This document shows, one piece after another, positions 7,138-14,088 of a stretch of 14,088 nt of DNA (position 1 is the first letter of the stretch; each line of letters opens with the position of its first letter). Source of the stretch: JALJPB01 sp963933115 (GTDB taxonomy: Bacteria > Pseudomonadota > Gammaproteobacteria > Enterobacterales > Alteromonadaceae); NCBI GenBank assembly GCA_963933115.1, contig CAWVSL010000055.1, forward strand, positions 1 through 14,088, written 5' to 3'. A program made the translations under genes and the position numbers. Below the pieces are notes generated by a model. It saw only the letters and a program-made list of their open reading frames with translations, ran no database searches and was not told the origin of the DNA.

Positions 7138-7602
7138 ATGATAAATAATGATATTCTTCGTCGCATCTGCACCATATTTGATTTTAATGATGAAAAAACT
7201 CTTTCCGTATTTAAATTTGGCCAATGCGATATTTCTGCAGAGCAGCTAACGTGTTTTTTTAAAGAAAAAGATACTGCTGCCTACAAAGAATTAGTAGATG
7301 TTGAATTAGCCAGCTTTTTGAATGGTCTGATTGTTGAAAAAAGAGGTCAAAAAGAGGGTCCTCAACATCAAGCCGAGCAGGTAATTAACAACAACCTTAT
7401 TTTTAATAAAGTTAAAATTGCACTCGCTTTAAAAGCTGATGAGGTGCTTGCCACTCTTGAATTAGCTGAGATGACTTTGAGTAAGTATGAACTAAGTGCA
7501 TTTTTTAGAAATGTAAATAATAAACACTATGTTAAATGTGGTGATAACGTCCTGTCTGCTTTTTTAAAGGGGTTGAAAATAAAGTCTGACCTTCAATCTT
7601 GA
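7138..7602 (+). CDS. yehS: DUF1456 family protein, YehS-like
   Basis: 154 aa, close to the E. coli YehS length. Shared stretches include MINNDILRR at the start, LASFLNGLIVEKRG near residues 58-71, the INNN element and the ending CGDNVLSAFLKGL. The protein is two copies of one module: residues 1-64 (NNDILRRI ... ELASFLNGLI) and about 84-149 (NNLIFNKVKIAL ... VLSAFLKGLKI), each with a conserved FL[NK]GL end. The family has no established biochemical function that I know of. It is small, soluble and helical by appearance, with no signal peptide or membrane segment. A weak CAGG lies about 9 nt before the ATG. It lies 118 bp after the helicase on the same strand and may be transcribed separately. 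Confidence 0.87.
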   Translation: MINNDILRRICTIFDFNDEKTLSVFKFGQCDISAEQLTCFFKEKDTAAYKELVDVELASFLNGLIVEKRGQKEGPQHQAEQVINNNLIFNKVKIALALKADEVLATLELAEMTLSKYELSAFFRNVNNKHYVKCGDNVLSAFLKGLKIKSDLQS

Positions 7603-7648
7603 TTGTCATCAGTTCACTCAATAAATAAATAACGACAGCTTAGTTACC

Positions 7649-7710
7649 AAAAAATATGAAGCAGAGTAAAGTGCTTAAATACCATGCGCTTTATCAAGTT
7701 CATATTTTTT
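7649..7710. terminator. Nested hairpin between convergent genes, probable bidirectional terminator
   Basis: An outer perfect 12-bp stem pairs AAAAAATATGAA (7649-7660) with TTCATATTTTTT (7699-7710). Inside it an 8-bp stem pairs TAAAGTGC (7667-7674) with GCGCTTTA (7686-7693), with one wobble pair and an 11-nt loop. The outer arms supply a T run in either direction, and the element lies exactly between the ends of yehS (plus) and the aldo/keto reductase (minus). Confidence 0.65.
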
Positions 7711-7726
7711 AAGGTGACGGCTAGTA

Positions 7727-8779
7727 TTAAAATGGCGCAGGGTATTTTTTGAGCACTTGGTTGATGTCGTTAATAAGATCCTCCGATAGTGGTGTCTCAA
7801 AAGCGTCGATATTTGTTTTAAGTTGCTGCATGTTAGTTGCACCAATAATAGTAGAGCTCACCCCATTAACTTGATCCACCCAGCCAAGGGCTAATTTTTC
7901 AGGAGATATGTTGTGCTTTTTCGCTAAATCAACATAAGCCTGTACTGCAGCATTACTATCTTGATTCTCTCTGAATAAGCCATTACGCTGCATAAAAGTG
8001 AATCTACTACCCTCCGGACGTGCGCCATTAAGATATTTTCCTGTCAGCATACCTGTGGCTAAAGGTGACCATGGCAGATAAGCTATATTTTCGTGAACAC
8101 AGGTCTCAATTAAATAAGGCCAGTCTTTAGTATGTAATAAACTAAATTCATTTTGGACCGACACCATGCGTGGTAAATCATATTTTTCACTTAAACGAAG
8201 GTATTGGTTGATACCCCATGGTGAGTCGTCAGATAAGCCACAATAACGAATTTTCCCTGCTTTTACACAAGCAGATAAGCCTTGTAAAATATCGAGCATG
8301 GCTGCTGTTTGCTGTTCTGTTTCAATGGTTGAAAAATCAATGTGATTAGTATGGTGTCGACCAAAATGAACCGAAGGATAGTTTGGCCAATGAAGCTGAT
8401 ACAAATCAATGTAATCTGTTTGTAATCGTTTAAGTGAATTATCAACAGCTTCGATAACTGTTTGACCACTAATAGGGCGACCTTCTCTGATGTAAGAAAA
8501 TCCAGGGCCCGCAATTTTTGAGGCGAGCACTAAATCTTTTCGTTTAGCTGGATTAGCTTTTAACCAATGACCAATAATGGCTTCTGTTTTGCCATAGGTT
8601 GACTCAGCAGGTGGAACGGCATACATTTCAGCAGTATCAATAAAATTGATATCTTGAGCAAGCGCATAATCGATCTGTTGATTCGCATCGCTTTGCGTAT
8701 TTTGTAAGCCCCATGTCATACTGCCTAAACAGACACGAGATACTTCTAAAGAGCTGCTGCCTAATGGTATATATTTCAT
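7727..8779 (-). CDS. tas: Tas-like aldo/keto reductase (NADPH-dependent oxidoreductase)
   Basis: 350 aa. The aldo/keto reductase catalytic tetrad is visible: Asp48 and Tyr53 in FIDTAEMY, Lys88 in LASKIAG and His130 in YQLHWP. The opening SSLEVSRVCLGSMTWGLQN, the AEMYAVPPAE segment, the SLKRLQTDYIDLYQLHWP stretch, LTGKYLNGARPEGSR and the ending PAPF all follow E. coli Tas. NADPH contacts are expected in the C-terminal GATNMQQLKTNIDA segment. The physiological substrate is not known; E. coli tas was found because it suppresses a tyrosine requirement under starvation. GAGG lies 7 nt before the ATG. It is separated from the leu operon by a strong terminator and is probably a single-gene transcript. 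Confidence 0.92.
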   Translation of the reverse strand: MKYIPLGSSSLEVSRVCLGSMTWGLQNTQSDANQQIDYALAQDINFIDTAEMYAVPPAESTYGKTEAIIGHWLKANPAKRKDLVLASKIAGPGFSYIREGRPISGQTVIEAVDNSLKRLQTDYIDLYQLHWPNYPSVHFGRHHTNHIDFSTIETEQQTAAMLDILQGLSACVKAGKIRYCGLSDDSPWGINQYLRLSEKYDLPRMVSVQNEFSLLHTKDWPYLIETCVHENIAYLPWSPLATGMLTGKYLNGARPEGSRFTFMQRNGLFRENQDSNAAVQAYVDLAKKHNISPEKLALGWVDQVNGVSSTIIGATNMQQLKTNIDAFETPLSEDLINDINQVLKKYPAPF

Positions 8780-8820
8780 TTAATGTCCTCATTATTTGTC
8801 TTTTTGATGGGCTATTTTCT

Positions 8821-8849
8821 TTATAAGGTACTTTTACTGTTTTAACTAA
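8821..8849 (-). promoter_or_regulatory. Weak candidate promoter for the aldo/keto reductase gene
   Basis: Minus-strand TTAGTT (8849-8844) and TTATAA (8826-8821) are 17 nt apart, about 40 bp before the start codon. The -35 match is poor. A short dyad TTGGC/GCCAA (8858-8862 and 8875-8879) lies just upstream. Confidence 0.3.
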
Positions 8850-8897
8850 TCAATATTTTGGCTAAGAGAGAACTGCCAATAATGTTATTACTTTTGT

Positions 8898-8932
8898 AAA
8901 AAAAAAAGGCAAACAATAACTGTTCGCCCTTT
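8898..8932 (-). terminator. Rho-independent terminator at the end of the leu operon
   Basis: Read on the minus strand, AAAGGGCGAACA (8932-8921) pairs with TGTTTGCCTTTT (8915-8904) over 12 bp with two wobble pairs and a 5-nt loop, and the transcript continues into a run of ten T residues (8907-8898). It starts about 30 bp after the leuD stop and insulates the operon from the downstream reductase gene. Confidence 0.92.
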
Positions 8933-8961
8933 GTTTTGCTTCATTGACTAAATAAGGCTGA

Positions 8962-9558
8962 TTATTGCCATACAGGCAATCTTGCTTCGAATGCTTTAAT
9001 GATATCAAGTTTGTTTAACGTCCAACCAACACTGTCGATGCCTTGCTCTAAACAATATTGATGGAAGTCATCCAAGCTAAAATTATAACTGGTGTCACCG
9101 GCTATAACTTTATTATTAATTAAATCAACAGTAAGCGTGACATCTTCATTTTTGCATTTGATGAATAACACTTCAACCTCGGCTTCTGTTAATTTTACTG
9201 GTACTAAACCGATGTTAATACAATTACCATAAAAAATATCAGCAAAACTTGAGGCAATAATCGCTTTGAAACCATATTCTTCAAGTGCCCAAGGCGCGTG
9301 TTCACGACTTGAACCACAACCAAAGTTTTCTCGTGTTAATAAAATGCTTGCGTCTTTGTATTGGGGCGCATTTAAAATAAACGCTGGATTATCTTGCTTA
9401 CCAGCAGCATCTAAATAACGCCAGTCGTGAAATAGGTGCTGACCAAAGCCAACACGTTCTGTTTTTTGTAAAAACTGTTTTGGAATGATTTGATCTGTGT
9501 CGACATTTGCTGCATCTAAAGGAGCAACTAAGCCGGTATGTTCTGAAAATTTTTCCAT
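8962..9558 (-). CDS. leuD: 3-isopropylmalate dehydratase small subunit
   Basis: 198 aa, the normal length. With LeuC it forms isopropylmalate isomerase, which converts 2-isopropylmalate to 3-isopropylmalate. The swivel-domain signature NFGCGSSREHAPWAL lies at 78-92, and the opening GLVAPLDAANVDTDQIIPKQFL is typical of the family. The start is 9 bp after the leuC TAG stop, and the AGGAG ribosome site overlaps that stop, so translation is probably coupled. It is the last gene of the operon and is followed by a strong terminator. Nothing unusual is seen in the sequence. Confidence 0.96.
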   Translation of the reverse strand: MEKFSEHTGLVAPLDAANVDTDQIIPKQFLQKTERVGFGQHLFHDWRYLDAAGKQDNPAFILNAPQYKDASILLTRENFGCGSSREHAPWALEEYGFKAIIASSFADIFYGNCINIGLVPVKLTEAEVEVLFIKCKNEDVTLTVDLINNKVIAGDTSYNFSLDDFHQYCLEQGIDSVGWTLNKLDIIKAFEARLPVWQ

Positions 9559-9567
9559 GATGTTCTC

Positions 9568-11028
9568 CTATGCGCCTTGGCTTGTTTGCGCTAAAGGTGC
9601 GTTAATATCGACAAAGTGGCCTTCAATTGCAGCAGCAACTGCCATTTCAGGACTGACTAAATGAGTACGAGAGCCACGGCCTTGGCGACCGACAAAATTA
9701 CGATTACTGGTTGATGCACAGCGATCTCCTTCCTTAAGTACGTCATCATTCATACCTAAACACATAGAGCATCCAGGTAAGCGCCATTCAAAACCGGCAT
9801 TAATGAATATTTGTGATAAACCTTCTGCTTCGGCTTGTTCTTTTACTCGGTAAGAACCAGGAACAATAATAGCATCAACGTTAGCTGACACTTTTTGGCC
9901 TTTATATTTGTTAACAACACTAGCTGCTGCTCGCAAATCTTCTATACGTGAATTGGTACAAGAACCAATAAAGACTTTATTAATTTCTATGTCAGTAATT
10001 TTCATACCAGCAGTTAACCCCATATAAGCGAGGGCTTTAATACAAGAGTCTTTTTCAACGGCATTAGTAAAATCATCTGGCGATGGCACAACTGCATCAA
10101 CAGACGTCACTTGACCAGGGGTTGTCCCCCAAGTGATTTGTGCTTTTATCTCTTTAGCATCTAACGTTAATAAGGTATCAAAAACCGCATCGTCATCAGT
10201 TCTTAACTTGTTCCAATCAGTAACAGCTTGTTGCCAAATATCGCCTTTAGGGGCGTATTCTCTGCCTTTAACATAAGCGATAGTTTTAGCATCAGGAGCA
10301 ATTAATCCTGCTTTTGCGCCAAATTCTATGCTCATATTACAAATCGTCATGCGCTGTTCCATACTTAGCGCTTCAATGGCTTCGCCACAATATTCAACCA
10401 CATAACCGGTAGCGCCGGCACTACCGGTTTTACCAATAATAGCTAAGATAATGTCTTTAGCGCTAATGCCCGCACCAACTTGGCCCTTAACCTCTATTCT
10501 CATGGTTTTAGCTTTAGTTTGGCGCAAGGTTTGCGTTGCAAAAACATGTTCAACTTCTGAGGTGCCAATACCAAAAGCTAAGGCGCCAAACGCCCCATGA
10601 GTCGCCGTATGAGAATCGCCACAAACAATGATAGTGCCTGGTAATGTTAGCCCTAATTCTGGACCAATAACATGAACAATGCCTTGATTTTTATGACCCA
10701 TACCAAAGATTTCAATACCAAATTCTTGACAATTTTTTTCTAAGGTACGAAGTTGGTTGGCGGCACCTTCACCCGCAGCATCAATATTTACTGAGCGAGT
10801 AGAAATGTTATGATCCATGGTCGCAATAGTTCGCTCTGGGTGACGAACAGGTCGGTTATGAAATTTTAAATTAGCAAAGGCTTGAGGTGAGGTTACTTCG
10901 TGGATCAAATGACGGTCAACATAAAGTAAGGGGGTTTCACCTTCTTTTTCTTCAACTAAGTGAGACTGCCATAACTTTTCATACAAGGTGGTGGCTGTTT
11001 TTTTGTTAGTGTTAGTAACCTTGGGCAT
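9568..11028 (-). CDS. leuC: 3-isopropylmalate dehydratase large subunit
   Basis: 486 aa from the ATG at 11028. An aconitase-type enzyme that binds a 4Fe-4S cluster and works with LeuD. The cluster ligands are visible: Cys357 in GSCTNS, and Cys420 and Cys423 in PGCSMCLGM, with ASTSNRNFVGRQGRGSRTHLVSPEMA after them. I chose 11028 because its ATG overlaps the leuB stop in a TAATG junction and GGAG lies 8 nt upstream. A start ten codons earlier (11058) would lie inside leuB with no ribosome site. Even so, the enzyme has an N-terminal extension of about 11 residues (PKVTNTNKKTA) before the usual TLYEKL opening, and it is somewhat longer than the 466-aa E. coli protein. Confidence 0.95.
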   Translation of the reverse strand: MPKVTNTNKKTATTLYEKLWQSHLVEEKEGETPLLYVDRHLIHEVTSPQAFANLKFHNRPVRHPERTIATMDHNISTRSVNIDAAGEGAANQLRTLEKNCQEFGIEIFGMGHKNQGIVHVIGPELGLTLPGTIIVCGDSHTATHGAFGALAFGIGTSEVEHVFATQTLRQTKAKTMRIEVKGQVGAGISAKDIILAIIGKTGSAGATGYVVEYCGEAIEALSMEQRMTICNMSIEFGAKAGLIAPDAKTIAYVKGREYAPKGDIWQQAVTDWNKLRTDDDAVFDTLLTLDAKEIKAQITWGTTPGQVTSVDAVVPSPDDFTNAVEKDSCIKALAYMGLTAGMKITDIEINKVFIGSCTNSRIEDLRAAASVVNKYKGQKVSANVDAIIVPGSYRVKEQAEAEGLSQIFINAGFEWRLPGCSMCLGMNDDVLKEGDRCASTSNRNFVGRQGRGSRTHLVSPEMAVAAAIEGHFVDINAPLAQTSQGA

Positions 11029-11040
11029 TACAGGCACTCC
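11026..11040 (-). promoter_or_regulatory. leuB-leuC TAATG junction with ribosome site
   Basis: The leuB stop TAA (11030-11028) shares one base with the leuC ATG (11028-11026). GGAG (11040-11037), within the last codons of leuB, lies 8 nt upstream. This sets the leuC start and implies coupled translation of the two genes. Confidence 0.85.
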
Positions 11041-12122
11041 TTTTGGATTTGTTGACAAATATAATCACCGACTTCTGTGGTGGTCTTTGCAGAAGAACGC
11101 TTATTACTTGGTAAAAGATCAGCGGTTAATACACTGTTATCTAAAGCACTCGAGACAGCATCTTCAATTGCCTTCGCGGCTTTATCTTCATTTAAACTAT
11201 AGCGTAACATTAATGCGGCAGACAAAATTTGGGCAATGGGGTTAGCAATACCTTGGCCGGCAATATCTGGTGCACTGCCACCTGCGGGCTCGTACATACC
11301 AAAACCGGCTTCGTTTAAACTGGCAGAAGGAAGCAAGCCCATAGAACCGGTGATCATCGCACAAATGTCAGATAAAATATCACCAAAGAGGTTAGGGCAA
11401 AGCATGACATCAAATTGATTAGGGTCACGAACTAATTGCATTGCAGCGTTATCAACATATAAGTGCTCTAAAGTCACTGCAGGATAGTCTACTGCGACTT
11501 CTTCAACCACCTGACGCCATAATTGACTTGTTGCTAAAACGTTAGCCTTATCAACTGATGTTACCTTGTTATTACGCTTCTGAGCGGCTTGAAAAGCTAA
11601 ATGAGCAATACGTTTTACTTCACGGCGAGAATAAAACATCGAATCATAGCCGGTTTCATCTTCACCTTGACCTTTACGGCCTTTAGGTTGACCAAAGTAG
11701 ATGTCACCAGTTAATTCGCGGATAATTAAAACATCAAAACCTTGCTCGGATATATCACTACGGAGCGTTGATAATGATGATAACGCAGGCTGTAAAGTAG
11801 CGGGGCGCATATTACAAAATAAGTCAAAATGGCTACGTAAACCTAATAACGCACAACGTTCAGGCTGTTCAGTTGGTGGTAAATTTGCCCATTTAGGCCC
11901 GCCAACACTACCAAATAAAATGGCATCACTATTTTCACAACCGGTTAATGTTTCAGCAGGTAGTGCATTACCATGTTTATCAATGGCAGCGCCACCCACA
12001 TCAAAGTCTTTAGTGTTAATTTGAATGTTAAATTTTTCGGAAATGGTGTTTAATACTTTTTTTGCTTCAACCATGACTTCTGGGCCGATACCGTCGCCCG
12101 CTAATATTGCTATGTGTGACAT
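11028..12122 (-). CDS. leuB: 3-isopropylmalate dehydrogenase
   Basis: 364 aa, normal length. It oxidises 3-isopropylmalate with NAD+, and the product decarboxylates to 2-ketoisocaproate, the precursor of leucine. Visible landmarks are LAGDGIGPEV at 7-16, RELTGDIYFGQPKGR at 135-149 with Tyr142, Lys192 in SVDKAN, and the metal ligands Asp224 (YVDNA), Asp248 and Asp252 (NLFGDILSD). EPAGGSAPDIAGQGIANP in the C-terminal third is the cofactor region. A weak GAGA lies 8 nt before the ATG. It follows leuA after 61 bp without a terminator and overlaps leuC by one base. Confidence 0.97.
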   Translation of the reverse strand: MSHIAILAGDGIGPEVMVEAKKVLNTISEKFNIQINTKDFDVGGAAIDKHGNALPAETLTGCENSDAILFGSVGGPKWANLPPTEQPERCALLGLRSHFDLFCNMRPATLQPALSSLSTLRSDISEQGFDVLIIRELTGDIYFGQPKGRKGQGEDETGYDSMFYSRREVKRIAHLAFQAAQKRNNKVTSVDKANVLATSQLWRQVVEEVAVDYPAVTLEHLYVDNAAMQLVRDPNQFDVMLCPNLFGDILSDICAMITGSMGLLPSASLNEAGFGMYEPAGGSAPDIAGQGIANPIAQILSAALMLRYSLNEDKAAKAIEDAVSSALDNSVLTADLLPSNKRSSAKTTTEVGDYICQQIQKECL

Positions 12123-12183
12123 TTATTCGTTCTCGTTAATTTTTTAATATATTACTGGTCGTGATTGATCTTTGTTACATAAC

Positions 12184-13776
12184 TTATTTTTTTTGATGAC
12201 TTGTATGTTTCATCTCTGCAATGGTCATCGCTCTTCGAATACTATTGAGTGCATGGATCAATGCCTGTCCTGATGCCTCTATGACATCAGTTTCTAAACC
12301 ATAACCATGAAAATTTCTGCCTTGCCAAGTGATCTCTAAATCAGCTTGTCCTAAGCCATCTTCACCCGAACCTTTATTTGATATTTTGTAATCACTCACG
12401 TCAAATTCAATATCAACGGCTTGTTTGATCGCACGATATAATGAATCTACTGGGCCATTACCCGTTGCTGAGACAATTTGGCTTTCTTCACCTGAAAATA
12501 ATTTAATACTTGCCGTAGAGAAGTCACCACTACCTGCTTGTACATTAAGTTGTTCAATACGGTAAAAGTCTTTTAAGTCTTGTTGTTGTAATTTAAAAAC
12601 AAGTGCTTCTAGGTCATCATCAAACACTTGCCCTTTTTTATCAGCCAATGTTAAAAAGTCGGTATAAAGTTGTTCTAACTCATAGTCTGATTCTTGATAA
12701 CCTAAACTTTCCATGCGGTGTTTAATCACATGACGACCGCTGCGAGAGGTTAAGTTTAGCTTGGTTTTGGCAATACCAACACTTTCTGGCGTCATGATCT
12801 CATAGGTATTACTTGCTTTTAGCATCCCATCTTGATGTATACCTGAAGAGTGACTAAAGGCGTTACCACCAACAATCGCTTTATTTAATTGCACCGGCAT
12901 ATTACACAAAGTACTGACCAATTTTGACGTTCGTGCAATTTCTTGATGTTGAATATTACTATGAACACCTAATAAGCTAGCGCGAGTTTTCATGATCATC
13001 GCTACTTCTTCTAATGAGCAATTACCCGCACGTTCACCGATACCGTTAATGGTACATTCAATTTGGCGAACGCCTGCTTGAACGGCTGCCATGGAGTTGG
13101 CAACGGCAAGCCCTAAATCGTTGTGGCAATGGACTGAAATAATAGCTTTATCAATATTGGGTACACGATTAAATAGATTTGTAATTATACCTTGGAATTC
13201 AAATGGTAAAGTGTAGCCAACTGTATCAGGAATATTAATGGTACTAGCGCCCGCATTAATGGCGGCTTCTACCATTCGGCATAAATTATCAATAGGAGTT
13301 CGACCGGCATCTTCACAAGAGAACTCAACATCATCAGTAAACTGGCGTGCATATTTTACGGCATGAACAGCCATTGCCTGCACATCAGCAAACTCTTTTT
13401 TAAGCTTGTGTTGCACATGCACATCTGACGTTGAAATGAAGGTGTGAATGCGGAATTGTTCTGCGGGTTTTAACGCATCAGCACAAGCCTTAATATCACC
13501 TTCCACTGCTCTTGCTAGGGCACATACCCGTGAATTTTTTATAGTTTTAGCTATTTGTTGAACCGACTCAAAATCTCCAGGAGAAGACACTGGAAAACCA
13601 ACTTCCATAATATCAACGCCTAAACGTTCTAATGCTTGGGCAATTTGTAGTTTTTCTCGTACAGATAAACTGGCATTTAATGCTTGTTCACCATCACGTA
13701 ACGTTGTGTCAAAAATAATGACTCTGTCTTTATCAGAAGAAGAGTTTGAAGCCTTTATTGTTTGAGTGCTAGCCAT
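12184..13776 (-). CDS. leuA: 2-isopropylmalate synthase
   Basis: 530 aa, close to the 523-aa E. coli enzyme. It condenses acetyl-CoA with 2-ketoisovalerate, the committed step to leucine, and is normally inhibited by leucine. Residues about 19-285 form the catalytic TIM barrel with FDTTLRDGEQ at 22-31; predicted metal ligands are Asp28, His216 and His218 (SVHCHND) and Asn252 (GERAGN). The middle GGNAFSHSSGIHQDG segment is conserved. The C-terminal part (about 390-515), with ATGNGPVDSLYRAI and FHGYGLETDVIEASGQA, is the leucine-binding regulatory domain. The first 17 residues (Ser/Thr/Lys-rich) are slightly longer than in E. coli. AGGA lies 7 nt before the ATG. It is the first structural gene after the attenuator. 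Confidence 0.97.
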   Translation of the reverse strand: MASTQTIKASNSSSDKDRVIIFDTTLRDGEQALNASLSVREKLQIAQALERLGVDIMEVGFPVSSPGDFESVQQIAKTIKNSRVCALARAVEGDIKACADALKPAEQFRIHTFISTSDVHVQHKLKKEFADVQAMAVHAVKYARQFTDDVEFSCEDAGRTPIDNLCRMVEAAINAGASTINIPDTVGYTLPFEFQGIITNLFNRVPNIDKAIISVHCHNDLGLAVANSMAAVQAGVRQIECTINGIGERAGNCSLEEVAMIMKTRASLLGVHSNIQHQEIARTSKLVSTLCNMPVQLNKAIVGGNAFSHSSGIHQDGMLKASNTYEIMTPESVGIAKTKLNLTSRSGRHVIKHRMESLGYQESDYELEQLYTDFLTLADKKGQVFDDDLEALVFKLQQQDLKDFYRIEQLNVQAGSGDFSTASIKLFSGEESQIVSATGNGPVDSLYRAIKQAVDIEFDVSDYKISNKGSGEDGLGQADLEITWQGRNFHGYGLETDVIEASGQALIHALNSIRRAMTIAEMKHTSHQKK

Positions 13777-13841
13777 TGTTTTGTCCTAATCGTTTGTACA
13801 CATGTTATCTAAAAAATTATTACTATCAATTTTTCGGACAT

Positions 13842-13871
13842 AAAAAAACCCACGTTTATTGGCGCGGGTTT
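13842..13871 (-). terminator. Leucine attenuator terminator between leader peptide and leuA
   Basis: On the minus strand AAACCCGCG (13871-13863) pairs with CGTGGGTTT (13854-13846), 9 bp with one wobble and an 8-nt loop, running into seven T residues (13848-13842). It lies 37 nt after the leader-peptide stop and 65 nt before leuA. Its 5' arm contains CCGCGC (13867-13862), the exact complement of GCGCGG at the end of the leader peptide (13917-13912). An alternative antiterminator pairing can therefore form. Confidence 0.9.
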
Positions 13872-13907
13872 TAATTATTTTGATACTCTTACTTAAGCAA
13901 AAAAAAC

Positions 13908-13973
13908 CTATCCGCGCAAAATTAATGCCAGGAGGAGGTTAGTTCGAATGTGCTCACCTAATGTAATTATCAT
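13908..13973 (-). CDS. leuL: leu operon leader peptide
   Basis: 21 codons reading MIITLGEHIRT then NLLLALILRG, stop TAG. Six residues are leucine (5, 13, 14, 15, 17 and 19), with three in a row encoded CTC CTC CTG. The layout (short peptide, Leu cluster near the end, terminator before leuA) matches leuL of E. coli, whose peptide also ends its Leu run near Arg-Gly. The ribosome site is weak (AGA/AGAG close to the ATG). Low charged tRNA-Leu would stall the ribosome on the Leu cluster and free the GCGCGG segment at codons 19-21 to pair with the attenuator's 5' arm, allowing read-through into leuA. The gene is too short for normal gene calling. The call rests on codon content and context. Confidence 0.88.
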   Translation of the reverse strand: MIITLGEHIRTNLLLALILRG

Positions 13974-14029
13974 CTCTAATTCTTTTAATGCTCAATACAC
14001 TATTAACAATGTACTCTTTAGTCTCATAT

Positions 14030-14058
14030 TTATAACGTATTTGCTTTGTAACTGTCAA
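14030..14058 (-). promoter_or_regulatory. Sigma-70 promoter of the leu operon
   Basis: On the minus strand a perfect TTGACA (14058-14053) is followed after exactly 17 nt by TTATAA (14035-14030). Transcription would start near 14023, about 50 nt before the leader-peptide ATG at 13973. No operator is recognised in the 30 bp upstream that remain in the window. Confidence 0.8.
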
Positions 14059-14088
14059 TCACTTAATTGTTAAGTACTATAACAAAGG

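Larger units (their letters stand above)
13777..14088 (-). promoter_or_regulatory. Regulatory leader region of the leu operon
   Basis: This 312-bp gene-poor stretch is fully explained by leucine control: promoter (14030-14058), leader peptide (13908-13973), a U8 tract just after the peptide stop (13906-13899), attenuator (13842-13871) and the leuA ribosome site. An alternative early hairpin can pair AACCT (13940-13936), which overlaps the first Leu codons of the cluster, with AGGTT (13909-13905). This fits the 1:2 pause structure of classical attenuators. Confidence 0.75.

Noticed and set aside
8858..8879. TTGGC-N12-GCCAA dyad as a regulator site for the reductase gene
   Set aside because: Only 5 bp per arm, with symmetry not extending outward; not strong enough to call a separate site.
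11236..12024. Plus-strand ORFs opposite leuB
   Set aside because: Antisense shadows of a fully conserved enzyme, with no start signals.
1..14088. Defence island, prophage, transposon or secondary-metabolite cluster
   Set aside because: Every substantial ORF belongs to a metabolic, regulatory or housekeeping family, except the lipoprotein. No integrase, transposase, nuclease or toxin-antitoxin pair is visible.

Overview
The window looks like chromosomal core and near-core DNA from an AT-rich marine gammaproteobacterium of the Alteromonadales, most like Colwellia or a close relative. The grounds are low GC by eye, a long-form isocitrate lyase, a leuABCD operon with an enteric-style leader peptide, a RhlE-type helicase, a YehS (DUF1456) protein, a Tas-like aldo/keto reductase and an Ala/Asp-rich lipoprotein of a kind common in that order. 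No insertion sequence, phage gene, tRNA, rRNA or CRISPR array is visible. The genus is inferred from protein resemblance only.

Layout from left to right. (1) 26-1150, minus: secreted lipoprotein whose C-terminus is six perfect copies of a 9-bp repeat ending exactly at the stop codon. (2) 1151-1613: gene-free AT-rich gap. (3) 1614-3692, minus: a compact cluster transcribed LysR regulator -> lrgA -> lrgB, with gaps of 28 and 2 bp. (4) 3720-4019: divergent control region. (5) 4020-5606, plus: aceA (isocitrate lyase) with a UUCG-loop terminator. (6) 5820-7019, plus: RhlE-type DEAD-box helicase. (7) 7138-7602, plus: yehS. (8) 7649-7710: nested hairpin between convergent genes, probably a bidirectional terminator. 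(9) 7727-8779, minus: Tas-like oxidoreductase. (10) 8898-14058, minus: complete leucine operon with promoter, 21-codon leader peptide carrying six Leu codons, attenuator terminator, leuA, leuB, leuC, leuD and a final terminator.

How the genes work together. leuA-leuB-leuC-leuD make all the enzymes that turn 2-ketoisovalerate into 2-ketoisocaproate. Their leader has every part of a ribosome-mediated attenuator: Leu codons, a terminator, and a segment at the end of the leader peptide exactly complementary to the terminator's 5' arm. The second functional group is the LysR-LrgAB cluster facing aceA. LrgAB-family proteins are linked to pyruvate/acetate physiology in Firmicutes, and aceA is the entry enzyme of the glyoxylate shunt for acetate and fatty acids. 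A shared C2/C3 carbon control region is therefore a reasonable but unproven hypothesis.

Most of the window is ordinary metabolism. I see no clear new defence or mobile system. The points most worth checking are the leucine attenuator, the LysR-lrgAB/aceA arrangement and the repeat-ended lipoprotein.
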